From positions 1 through 64,000 of the forward strand of contig NZ_BPFA01000003.1 in the NCBI RefSeq assembly GCF_019655055.1: a stretch of DNA of 64,000 nucleotides. Direction: 5' to 3'. Positions 17,540 to 25,854 of the stretch are shown in pieces (within the stretch, counting starts at the first letter, position 1; every line of letters starts with the position of its first letter). The notes under the pieces are model-generated. The model was given only the letters and a program-made list of their open reading frames with translations. It searched no databases and had not been told where the DNA came from. The translations under genes were made by a program, and so were the position numbers. The stretch is from Shewanella sp. MBTL60-112-B2. GTDB lineage: Bacteria > Pseudomonadota > Gammaproteobacteria > Enterobacterales > Shewanellaceae.

Positions 17540-18505
17540 CTAACGTGATTTCACATATGGTTTACCAATCGCCTTTGGTCCTACTGCGCGGCCAATAAAG
17601 CCCGCTAGTAGCAATACCGTCAGGATATAAGGTAACACCTCAATCGCTTGTACTGGAATTTCGCCAACTAGCGGTAACTCAACACCTTGCAGACGAATTG
17701 CAATCGCGTCTAAGAAACCAAACAGTAGACAGCCAAACAATACTGGTACAGGCTTCCACTTACCGAAAATCAGTGCCGCTAAGGCGATAAAGCCTTTACC
17801 CGCACTCATGTTAGGTACAAAGCCTGCGCTGTGTGCAGTCGATAAGTAAGCCCCTGCCATACCCGCTAATACACCGGCAATAATCAATGCGCGATAACGG
17901 ATCCACGCAACTGAGATACCCGCTGTATCTACCGCATGTGGGTTTTCACCAGCTGCACGTAATCGCAGACCAAAACGGGTTTTATAAACGACCCAGTAAA
18001 CGGCTGGTACCGCAAACAACGACAGGTACACTAAGAAGTTATGACCTGATATTAGCTGACTATAAACCATGCCAATAACCGGTACATCGGCTAATGCGTC
18101 TGCAAACGGTAAGGTGATAGCAGTAAAGCGTGAATCATCAGTTAGCGCTGGCGTTTGCCCACCTAAACCGAACCAGAAACGACCCAAGGTAACGGTTAAG
18201 CCAACCGCTAGCATGTTGATGGCTACACCAGAAACGATTTGGTCGCCGCGGTGGGTAATGGTCGCAAAACCATGCACTAACGACAGCATCACTGAAACAC
18301 CTATGCCCGCTAGCAGACCAAGCCAAACAGAGCCTGTTATAGAAGCCGTTGCCGCTGCAGCAAAGGCCGCAGATAACATCTTGCCTTCTAGCGCGATGTT
18401 AACGATGCCTGAGCGCTCAGAGAAAAGTCCGGCCAGTGCAGCTAAGATTAGCGGCGCCGATACACGTAGCGTTGCATCTAAGATTAGAATGATATTCTCA
18501 AACAT
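17540..18505 (-). CDS. ABC transporter permease, nucleoside-type (BMP-linked), second permease
   Basis: A 321-residue integral membrane protein of the branched-chain/ribose-type permease family, with about eight to ten hydrophobic helices. RSGIVNIALEGKML near residue 30 and AAGENPHAVDTAGISV near 205 are characteristic of the permeases that partner BMP-family binding proteins (NupQ/YufQ-like). It is the last gene of a four-gene leftward operon and follows the other permease by 3 bp. Together the two should form the channel for a nucleoside in the inner membrane. Confidence 0.88.
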   Translation of the reverse strand: MFENIILILDATLRVSAPLILAALAGLFSERSGIVNIALEGKMLSAAFAAAATASITGSVWLGLLAGIGVSVMLSLVHGFATITHRGDQIVSGVAINMLAVGLTVTLGRFWFGLGGQTPALTDDSRFTAITLPFADALADVPVIGMVYSQLISGHNFLVYLSLFAVPAVYWVVYKTRFGLRLRAAGENPHAVDTAGISVAWIRYRALIIAGVLAGMAGAYLSTAHSAGFVPNMSAGKGFIALAALIFGKWKPVPVLFGCLLFGFLDAIAIRLQGVELPLVGEIPVQAIEVLPYILTVLLLAGFIGRAVGPKAIGKPYVKSR

Positions 18506-18508
18506 AAT

Positions 18509-19639
18509 TTATGCCTCCGCCTTAACGCTGCCGATGGCTGCTTTCTTTTGATTAAGAAACACAAATAGCTTCTCAGTCGGTTTCACTAGCATTAATGCTA
18601 ATGCGCCGCTAAACAGTACAACTAACGCTTGCACCACTTGGATCATTTCACGGTCGATATTTGGGTAATCAAACGACAGCTCAGCGCCACCTTGATACAG
18701 CACACCGAATAAAATACTCGCTAAAATAATCCCTATCGGATGACTACGGCCAATCAAACACACTGCAATACCAGTGAAGCCATAACCGGCAACAAAGTCG
18801 AGTTTGAGCTGCTGGCTGTACCCTTGCACTTCGTTCAAGCCCATCATGCCTGATAGCGCACCAGAGATAAGCATCACCACAATGATCAGCTTCTTGTAGC
18901 TAATGCCGCCGTATTCAGCTGCACTTGGACTCGCGCCCATTGCACGGATGGCATAACCCCAGCGAGTGCGCCACAGTAATGCCCATACAAGTACACAGCA
19001 GATAAGCGCAATAAAGAAACTTAGGTTCATTGGAGATTGTGAAAACGAGAAACCAAACCATGCTGCGATCTCATGGAACATGGGCAAACCTGCGTTTTCA
19101 TCAAATACGCGTGATACCGGCGCCATTTGTCCTTCAAGCTTAAGTACGTTTACCAGTAGGTAAACCATTAACGCTGACGCGATAAAGTTAAACATGATGG
19201 TGGTAATAACGATATGGCTACCACGGTACGCCTGTAAGTATGCAGGGATAAGCGCAAACAGTGCGCCAAACAACATACTGGCTAGCATGGTAATAGGCAG
19301 TAGCGCCCAGAAAGGCAAGGTACTATCGAGTGCTAAACAAGCCAGTCCGACACCTAAGCCGCCCATATAGGCTTGGCCTTCACCACCAATGTTAAATAGG
19401 CCGGCAGAGAATGCCATTGCTACAGCCAAACCGGTAAAGATAAAGTTAGTCGCGTAATAAAGCGTGTAACCAATGCCCTCTTGGTAACCGAGTGCGCCTC
19501 GTACCATCACCCCAGCGGCTTCTATCGGGTTGACATCAACCGCAATAAAAATACCTGCGGCAAACGCAAACGCAAACATGATATTAATCAGAGGCAAAAC
19601 AAAAATGTTTACCCAAGATGGGATTTTAGAGTCGTTCAT
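18509..19639 (-). CDS. ABC transporter permease, nucleoside-type (BMP-linked), first permease
   Basis: A 376-residue permease of the same superfamily as its downstream partner, with about nine to ten hydrophobic helices. TNFIFTGLAVAMAFSAGLFN and FNIGGEGQAYMGGLG near residues 65-95 and RAMGASPSAAEYGGIS near 230 are the typical motifs (NupP/YufP-like). The start codon overlaps the stop of the ATPase gene by four bases (ATGA), which indicates translational coupling. Heterodimeric pairing with the downstream permease is expected. Confidence 0.88.
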   Translation of the reverse strand: MNDSKIPSWVNIFVLPLINIMFAFAFAAGIFIAVDVNPIEAAGVMVRGALGYQEGIGYTLYYATNFIFTGLAVAMAFSAGLFNIGGEGQAYMGGLGVGLACLALDSTLPFWALLPITMLASMLFGALFALIPAYLQAYRGSHIVITTIMFNFIASALMVYLLVNVLKLEGQMAPVSRVFDENAGLPMFHEIAAWFGFSFSQSPMNLSFFIALICCVLVWALLWRTRWGYAIRAMGASPSAAEYGGISYKKLIIVVMLISGALSGMMGLNEVQGYSQQLKLDFVAGYGFTGIAVCLIGRSHPIGIILASILFGVLYQGGAELSFDYPNIDREMIQVVQALVVLFSGALALMLVKPTEKLFVFLNQKKAAIGSVKAEA

Positions 19640-21225
19640 AACTGACCTCCGTTATCCGCAGCTAGCTCATCAGGCAGAATATTTGCCATCATCATTCCTA
19701 AGGTTTTCTCATCAGCCTTGCTGGCATCAATCTCGCCCACAATATGACCGTCGAACATCACGATTATTCGGTCTGCAAGCGACATCACTTCATCTAGCTC
19801 AACAGATACCAGTAAGATCCCCTTACCTTGCTCTCTTAACTCGATAATGCGTTTATGGATAAACTCAATCGCACCGATATCGACACCACGAGTCGGCTGA
19901 CCAATCAGCAAAATATCTGGGTCTTGATCCACTTCACGGGCAATAATCAGCTTCTGTTGGTTACCACCTGAAAACAGTGAGCTTTTCAGCTTAGGATCAC
20001 GCGGTCTAACGTCCCACTCATCCATTAAGCGCTTACATTCAGAGGTAATGAATTTTGGCTTGTTAAATAAATGGCCGTTGTACTGCGACTGATTGTGATG
20101 GCCAAGAATGGCAGACTCTTCAGCGCTGAAAGTCTTGATTAAGCCCATGACCAATCTATCTTCTGGTATGTGACCAACCTTTAATTGACGCATACCATCG
20201 GCGCAAGTTGGGTTGTTGGCATCAATCACCTTATCGGCAATCTTAATTGAACCGCGGGTTGGCGTGATAAGCCCGGCGAGTGCACTTAATAGCTCTGATT
20301 GACCATTACCAGAGACACCAGCAACACCTACGACTTCACCGGCCTTAATTTCAATCGACACATCTTTAAGGCGATCAACACCCATTGAATCGGTATAGGT
20401 AAGGTTATGGGTTGAAAGCAATACTTCAGTTGGATTAGCATCGCTTTTTTCAGCTTGTAGGCGAACCTTGCGGCCAACCATCAACTCAGCGAGTTCTTCT
20501 TTATTGGTGTGAGCGGTTTCTCTGTGAGCAACCATTTCACCTTGGCGCATTACTGACACATTGTCAGTCGCCGAGAGGATCTCTTTCAGCTTATGGGTGA
20601 TAAGTAAAATTGTGACCCCTTGCGCTCGCAGGGCATCAAAAATATGGAATAGGTGCTCAGTTTCTTGCGGTGTCAGTACGCCTGTAGGCTCGTCTAGAAT
20701 CAGGATTTTTGCGCCGCGATATAGCGCTTTTAAGATCTCAACCCGCTGCTGTAGTCCGACTGAAAGCTCTTCAATTAGGCTATCGAGTGGCACATCAAGT
20801 TGATACTCCTTAGCTAAACGCTCGAGCTCTTTACGCGCTTTTCTAAGACTCGGCTTAAGTAAACCGCCCTCTTCAGCACCTAAAATCACGTTCTCAAGCA
20901 CGGTGAAATTATCAACCAACATAAAATGCTGGTGCACCATACCGATGCCATAACTAATGGCTTCTTTTGAATTAGCTAGCTTGCGCTCGATACCATCAAT
21001 CAGGATCTCACCTTTATCAGCGGTGTAGAAACCATAAATGATATTCATCAAGGTGGATTTACCTGCACCGTTCTCACCGATAATACCGTGAATGGTGCCA
21101 GCAGGAATTTTTAAGCAGATATCTTTGTTGGCGTGAACAGCGCCGAATCGTTTGTCGATACCACGAAGCTCTAGGGCTACGGGACGCTCATTTGATTTTT
21201 CTTTTGCGTGTGTAGACATGGTCAT
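19636..21225 (-). CDS. ABC transporter ATP-binding protein, nucleoside-type, duplicated ATPase
   Basis: A protein of about 529 residues with two fused ABC domains. The first has Walker A GENGAGKST, signature LSVGLQQRVEILKAL and Walker B ILILDEPTGVLTPQE. The second has a degenerate P-loop GVSGNGQSELL and a Walker B reading LLIGQPTRGVD, with Gln in place of the catalytic Glu. Such asymmetry is normal for sugar and nucleoside importers (RbsA/NupO-like). I start at the ATG of MTMSTHAKEK because TTGAGA lies nearby; an in-frame ATG at 21342 would add a non-conserved tail. Confidence 0.88.
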   Translation of the reverse strand: MTMSTHAKEKSNERPVALELRGIDKRFGAVHANKDICLKIPAGTIHGIIGENGAGKSTLMNIIYGFYTADKGEILIDGIERKLANSKEAISYGIGMVHQHFMLVDNFTVLENVILGAEEGGLLKPSLRKARKELERLAKEYQLDVPLDSLIEELSVGLQQRVEILKALYRGAKILILDEPTGVLTPQETEHLFHIFDALRAQGVTILLITHKLKEILSATDNVSVMRQGEMVAHRETAHTNKEELAELMVGRKVRLQAEKSDANPTEVLLSTHNLTYTDSMGVDRLKDVSIEIKAGEVVGVAGVSGNGQSELLSALAGLITPTRGSIKIADKVIDANNPTCADGMRQLKVGHIPEDRLVMGLIKTFSAEESAILGHHNQSQYNGHLFNKPKFITSECKRLMDEWDVRPRDPKLKSSLFSGGNQQKLIIAREVDQDPDILLIGQPTRGVDIGAIEFIHKRIIELREQGKGILLVSVELDEVMSLADRIIVMFDGHIVGEIDASKADEKTLGMMMANILPDELAADNGGQL

Positions 21226-21371
21226 AATTATCTCAAATGCCTTGTTCGACATTGATGAATAGACATTGATAAATAAACATTGATCAAATAGAAAATTAGC
21301 TCTTAAAAATTGCCACTCATAATAAAGCTCCCCAGTCAGCAACTAGGGAGCTTAATCAATCTTAATACGGC

Positions 21372-22376
21372 TTAATATTTACAGCTGTTGTCTTTCATGT
21401 AGTCATGAACAACAATTTCACCTGCAATAATTTTCTTAGTGATATCAGCAAGCTTTGCTTCCATCTCAGGAGTAACCAATGCGCGGTTATGCTCATCAAG
21501 TGCCCAGTTAACACCATTTTCTTCTAGTCCACGGCTATCGATACCAGCTACAAACTCGCCTTTCTGTGCATCTGTAAATACTTCAAATGTGGCAACACCA
21601 ACCAGCTTAACCATAGAGGTTAGCATCACGCCTGGGTGGATATAGTTTTGGTTTGAGTCAACACCAATCGCGTACTTACCTTCGTCTTTAGCCGCTTGGT
21701 AAACACCAACACCCGTACCACCCGCAGCTGCGAATACTACGTCAGCGCCTTTAGTGAACTGGCTCTTAGAAAGTTCAGCACCACGTGCAGGGTCATTCCA
21801 TGCAGCAATAGTAGAACCAGTCATGTTTTGGAAGATTTCAGCATCTTGACTGATGAACTTAGCACCTTGCTCGTAACCACAAGCAAACTTACGAATTAGC
21901 GGAATATCCATGCCGCCAACAAAACCAATCTTGTTGGTTTCAGACTTCATTGCAGCAAGTGCACCTACGAGGAATGAACCTTCGTGTTCTTTGAACACAA
22001 GTGATTTAACATTTGGCAAATCAACCACTGAGTCGATAATTACAAATTCAGTTTCAGGGTATTTCTTAGCGACTTTTTCAAGTGCAGAGCCATACATAAA
22101 GCCAACAACAACGATTGGGCTAAAGCCACGACGCGCTAGACGCTCAAGACCCTGTTCACGTTGAGCATCGTTTGATGGTACGAATTCACGTACTTCAACA
22201 TCTGAGCTTTCGTTAAACTTCAATACACCGTTTTGGTAAACAGCTTGGTTAAAAGATTTATCGAACTTACCTGTGGTATCAAAAGCAACAGCAGGTTTAA
22301 AGTCTGCAGCAGAAGCAGCAAACGAACACATTGCTAGAGTGACTGCGGCAGCAGTAGCGCTCAGGATTTTCATCAT
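21372..22376 (-). CDS. BMP-family periplasmic substrate-binding protein (nucleoside-type)
   Basis: A 334-residue protein with a signal peptide ending AASA. The mature part begins DFKPAVAFDTTGKFDKSFNQ, typical of the Bmp/PnrA/Med family (AFDTGGxxDKSFN). FVGGMDIPLIRKFACGYEQGA and VVFAAAGGTGVGVYQAAKD are further family blocks. Family members bind purine nucleosides. It is the first gene of the importer operon. AAGGACGAGA precedes two adjacent ATG codons, and either could be used. Unlike many family members it has no lipobox. Confidence 0.9.
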   Translation of the reverse strand: MMKILSATAAAVTLAMCSFAASAADFKPAVAFDTTGKFDKSFNQAVYQNGVLKFNESSDVEVREFVPSNDAQREQGLERLARRGFSPIVVVGFMYGSALEKVAKKYPETEFVIIDSVVDLPNVKSLVFKEHEGSFLVGALAAMKSETNKIGFVGGMDIPLIRKFACGYEQGAKFISQDAEIFQNMTGSTIAAWNDPARGAELSKSQFTKGADVVFAAAGGTGVGVYQAAKDEGKYAIGVDSNQNYIHPGVMLTSMVKLVGVATFEVFTDAQKGEFVAGIDSRGLEENGVNWALDEHNRALVTPEMEAKLADITKKIIAGEIVVHDYMKDNSCKY

Positions 22377-23072
22377 TCTCGTCCTTATAAGGTATAGGTA
22401 TTATTTTTGGTATTATTGACAGCTCTAAGCAGTGAAAACCCCAAGCTAGAAGCCATCATTTAAGATCAAGAAACCAGAGCTTACAGCAGCTAGGAATAGG
22501 ATTACTAGTGCCCCTAGAGCCCATAAATCAACCAAAGATGCCAAGTAGCTACTTGTACTTTTAATACAAAAAATCACCTTAAGTTGCGCAAAATCACACT
22601 TTAAATCGCACGAAACCTCGAGCAAATAACGAAACACAAATATAGAATACATTATCTTTAAAATAGAACGGTAACCAAAGGGGTTGAAGGTGAATTATCA
22701 CTAAAATACAGATGGATGAAATAATAGAAATCGAGGAGGGGAATAAGTAATAACCACACTGTTCTGCATTCTGAACAATCTAACCGGTGAATAAAAATTA
22801 CTAAACTTAAAGTTAAAATAGCTATTTTCAAGCATCAACATAGCTAACTGGTAATTTTTTTACATGAGAAACAACAGTTAAACCAAGATTAAAAACATAA
22901 AATATTTTTACTAATTTTTCGTTTGTTTGAGCTATATCAGGATTTGCGTCGCTAAGGTGGCGACTCTTTCACCGAGTTTTATTCGCAATCAAGCCATAAA
23001 AAGCTCGATTTATTTTTAGGCAATGAGTTGCCACCTAACAAAAGTGGTTCCAATGGCCTGCGGCCGGCGTAT
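22377..23072. other. intergenic region upstream of the nucleoside importer
   Basis: About 700 bp of AT-rich DNA. A leftward open frame at 22446-22652 is not supported as a gene. At 22955-22965 and 23026-23036 GGTGGCGACTC and GAGTTGCCACC form an inverted repeat (one mismatch) around 60 bp with a smaller nested repeat. No purine riboswitch is recognisable. The MITE-like copy follows. Confidence 0.45.
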
Positions 23073-23250
23073 GTGCAGACACTTCTGAGGCACGCTGCAC
23101 TGCTTTATGAAAGAAAGGGTCCCTGTATGCTCTGCGATGGCGAATAGCATCCCTGCTAAAAAGCCAGTTCGGCATCCTACCCCTCGTTTGAAAGCTTGGT
23201 AACTTCGTTACCTCTCACCATGCCATCAAAGGCCTCAGCTGTATCTACAC
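23073..23250 (-). repeat. MITE-like dispersed element, copy 2
   Basis: A 178-bp element bounded by GTGCAGACAC and GTATCTACAC, imperfect inverted repeats of each other. It is the longer relative of the 90-bp copy at 17271-17360, in the opposite orientation; the extra length is mainly internal (a GGTAACTTCGTTACC palindrome lies inside it). No open reading frame is present. Confidence 0.75.
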
Positions 23251-23394
23251 TAGGTTAGAACAGCACAACCTTTGGCATTTAGGGTTATGACTAAGGTCTT
23301 ACACATTAGTGGATATAAACCTGTTGCCGCAAAGTGCATAAAAATAGGTCGCAGTTTTAGGAAATGTATGTGAGCAAATAAAGTTTACTTGTTC

Positions 23395-23510
23395 CCCTTG
23401 GCTCGGGTGCGGGCGAAGCGCCGCTACGTTAATAGTTAGACGTAGTCTAACTTGAAGCCGTATGTGAGCTGGAAGCTCACGACCTTTATCAAACGAAGTT
23501 TGATTGCTTC
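23395..23510. repeat. paired-palindrome repeat
   Basis: GTTAGACGTAGTCTAAC (about 23436-23452) and GTGAGCTGGAAGCTCAC (about 23465-23481) form two adjacent small hairpins. The same pair, with the second one inverted in sequence, occurs at 15899-15942. The surrounding GGTGCGGGCGAAGCGCCGC is also palindromic. Confidence 0.7.
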
Positions 23511-23552
23511 AAGCCTTTGGTATCAATCTATCAACTGAAATTACAGATACAA

Positions 23553-23590
23553 AAAAGCCTCCATCTATAAGATGAAGGCTTTTATTTTTT
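23553..23590. terminator. intrinsic terminator downstream of fccA
   Basis: AAAAGCCTCCATCT and AGATGAAGGCTTTT form a stem with one mismatch and an ATA-type loop. Flanking A and T runs allow it to work leftward for fccA, whose stop is at 23660. Confidence 0.8.
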
Positions 23591-23659
23591 TAGTCTGAAG
23601 CTGAAACTTAACTCAAATCTCAACTCCGACTAACACTTCCAAGATTGTCTAAAAAGGGA

Positions 23660-25450
23660 TTAGTTCTTCTTAGAGTAAGCCGCTGCGTTTTCACCAGCCA
23701 TTCTACCGAAGGTGACGATATCAGAGATAGCGTTACCACCTAGACGGTTAGCACCGTGAACACCACCAGTTACTTCACCTGCGCCGTATAGACCTGGGAT
23801 AACTTGCTTTTTAGCGTCCATGATTTCAGCTTTAGAGTCAATCTTCACGCCGCCCATAGTGTGGTGAACACCTGGAGTCACTTCGATTGCGTAGTAGTTA
23901 CCTTCGTTAAGGGCACGAGGTAGGTTAGGACGACCAAAGTCTGTGTCCTTACCGCTCTTCACTAGGCTGTTATAGCGCGCAACAGTTTCAGTTAGAGCTT
24001 TACCATCAATCTGTTCCATCTCACCTAGTTTAACTAGCGTGTCAGCACTTGGAGCAACACCTAGACCGATATACTTATCAATCTTACTTAGAGACTTACG
24101 TACTGAGTCATCAAAGATTAGGAATGCTGACTTACCAGTTTGATTCAGAATCGCTGCAGAAGCCTTATCACGTGTAGTGATTTCGTTGACGAAGCGCTTA
24201 CCTTCACGGTTAACTAAGATTGCACCGTTACCACGAACCGCTTCAGTTACCATCACACCACCTTTAACAGATAATGTTGGGTGAGCCTGAATGTACTGTA
24301 GGTCTGTCATCGCCGCGCCAGCATTGCTTGCAACGTCGATACCGTCACCTGTTGCACCTGGTTGGTTAGTAGAGATAAAACCTTTTAGCTTAGGATCAAG
24401 TTTTGATACGCGCTCGTTATTCTTAGCAAAACCACCTGTTGCTAGGATAACTGCGTCAGCTTTAATCCAGTAGTAACCTTTGTACATGCCTTTAACGAGT
24501 AGGCCTTTAACGTTGCCTTTGTCGTCTTTAAGAATTTCAATACCACGGGTGTTCATGCGCATATCAACGTCACGCTTAACCGCGTTATCGTAAAGCACTT
24601 GGATTACGTGCGCACCAACACCAGCACCACCCGTTGGGCGGTGTGAACGGTTAGCTGAAGCACCACCCATACGACCTACGTCGTTAAGGTCTGCACCCAT
24701 AGCAGTTAACCAGTCAACTGAACCTTTAGAGTGTGAAGTTAATACTTCAACTAACTCTGGCTCGTTTAGGTCACGACCACCTTTCATAGTGTCTTTGTAC
24801 ATAGACTCAACACTATCTTTAATGCCTTTGGCTTTTTGCTGATCAGTCCAAGCGGCGTTCATACCACCGGCTGCAAGCTTAGCGTTACCACCAATAACAG
24901 GCTCTTTTTCAATAAGAATGACTTTAGCGCCGTGATCATGTGCTGATACTGCAGCAGAGAAACCAGCACCACCAGAACCAACAACGACAACATCAACTGT
25001 GTCACGTGGCGCTTCGGCTAGCGCAGCTGCACGGTCAGACTGATCTTTTAATAGCTCATCGATGCTTGGCTCGTGACGTTCCCACTTCTTAGTGTAAGGC
25101 ATGTCAAAGTCGAAGCTATGGCAAGAATCACAGTAAACCATAGATTTTTCGTGAGCGCTGTGACAAGAAGTACAAGACACATCGCCAGGGAAATGAGATT
25201 CATGGGCATTGTAGTGCTCATGTTTAGTTTCTTCAGCAACTTCAGCTAGCGTGCCGTGACAAGCTACACACTGCTCGTTCTCGTAGGTTAGGCTGTCGTT
25301 TGATAGCTCACCGTCTGGCATATGGCAGCTGTCACACTCTTGGTTTTCACCGTGGAATTCTGCCAAGTTATCAGCCGCCATAGCGTTAGACATAAAGCCT
25401 GCTGAACCTAGAAGCGTTGCAATACACACTGCTTTTTTAAAGTTTTTCAT
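23660..25450 (-). CDS. fccA: periplasmic flavocytochrome c fumarate reductase
   Basis: A 596-residue soluble tetrahaem flavoprotein that reduces fumarate to succinate in the periplasm during anaerobic respiration. A signal peptide ends NAMA, after which four CxxCH haem sites occur at Cys39, Cys61, Cys93 and Cys107. The FAD domain starts with [17 protein letters not shown] (about 153-169), and [38 protein letters not shown] and GANRLGGNA follow as in Shewanella Fcc3. Length and layout match that enzyme. Electrons come from quinol through the membrane cytochrome CymA, encoded elsewhere. It is divergent from a two-component system that may regulate it. Confidence 0.95.
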   Translation of the reverse strand: MKNFKKAVCIATLLGSAGFMSNAMAADNLAEFHGENQECDSCHMPDGELSNDSLTYENEQCVACHGTLAEVAEETKHEHYNAHESHFPGDVSCTSCHSAHEKSMVYCDSCHSFDFDMPYTKKWERHEPSIDELLKDQSDRAAALAEAPRDTVDVVVVGSGGAGFSAAVSAHDHGAKVILIEKEPVIGGNAKLAAGGMNAAWTDQQKAKGIKDSVESMYKDTMKGGRDLNEPELVEVLTSHSKGSVDWLTAMGADLNDVGRMGGASANRSHRPTGGAGVGAHVIQVLYDNAVKRDVDMRMNTRGIEILKDDKGNVKGLLVKGMYKGYYWIKADAVILATGGFAKNNERVSKLDPKLKGFISTNQPGATGDGIDVASNAGAAMTDLQYIQAHPTLSVKGGVMVTEAVRGNGAILVNREGKRFVNEITTRDKASAAILNQTGKSAFLIFDDSVRKSLSKIDKYIGLGVAPSADTLVKLGEMEQIDGKALTETVARYNSLVKSGKDTDFGRPNLPRALNEGNYYAIEVTPGVHHTMGGVKIDSKAEIMDAKKQVIPGLYGAGEVTGGVHGANRLGGNAISDIVTFGRMAGENAAAYSKKN

Positions 25451-25854
25451 CTCATTTCCTCGCCTTTTATCAACGCCCTGCAGCAGCTGAAAAAGCTATC
25501 ACGTTATATTTAACGGTCGTAAACGCCGTCTTAAATACTCACTTTGAGGTAATTCTCTACCTGAAACCGCCAGCCCTCAACCCGTTAACTCGAATGACTC
25601 AAGAAACTGAACACTCGATCACAGCTTATAAATCTGGCCATGCAAACATGCATAACCTCATAGCCAGTTATGCAAAAATGCATAGCCATGAGTTAGCAAG
25701 ATCACATATCTCAATTAAGAAGGCTGACAACAACAAGCTAATAAGAAAAGCCGCCAAGCCTATGATTCAAAGCCTTTTGCCGCCTAAGCTATTCCTTTTC
25801 AAAGCGAGAAACCCCGCACAGTTATCTTGCATAAGCTCATGCTAAGATTTGATT
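25451..25854. promoter_or_regulatory. shared regulatory region of fccA and the two-component system
   Basis: A 404-bp divergent spacer. Two palindromes, ATGCAAACATGCAT (25640-25653) and TATGCAAAAATGCATA (25669-25684), have centres exactly 30 bp apart. I searched by eye for a -24/-12 sigma-54 promoter in front of fccA and found none. An 83-codon rightward frame here has no coding support. Confidence 0.55.
25640..25684. promoter_or_regulatory. pair of ATGCA-N4-TGCAT palindromes
   Basis: Both sites have ATGCA arms around a four-base A-rich core, and lie about three helical turns apart on the same DNA face. They are natural candidates for binding by the Fis-type helix-turn-helix of the regulator encoded at 27882. 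Symmetry and spacing are visible; the protein that binds is inferred. Confidence 0.5.

Noticed and set aside
22446..22652. Leftward 68-codon frame upstream of the nucleoside importer
   Set aside because: No ribosome site, no similarity to a known small protein, and it lies in AT-rich leader DNA.
22377..23072. Purine riboswitch upstream of the nucleoside importer
   Set aside because: None of the conserved purine-aptamer loop sequences is recognisable.
25451..25600. Possible sigma-54 promoter for fccA
   Set aside because: I looked for GG and GC spaced by ten bases on the minus strand and found no acceptable match. The regulator also lacks GAFTGA.
25594..25845. Rightward 83-codon frame in front of the sensor kinase gene
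   Set aside because: The composition reflects the ATGCA palindromes. No ribosome site is visible and the frame is probably chance.
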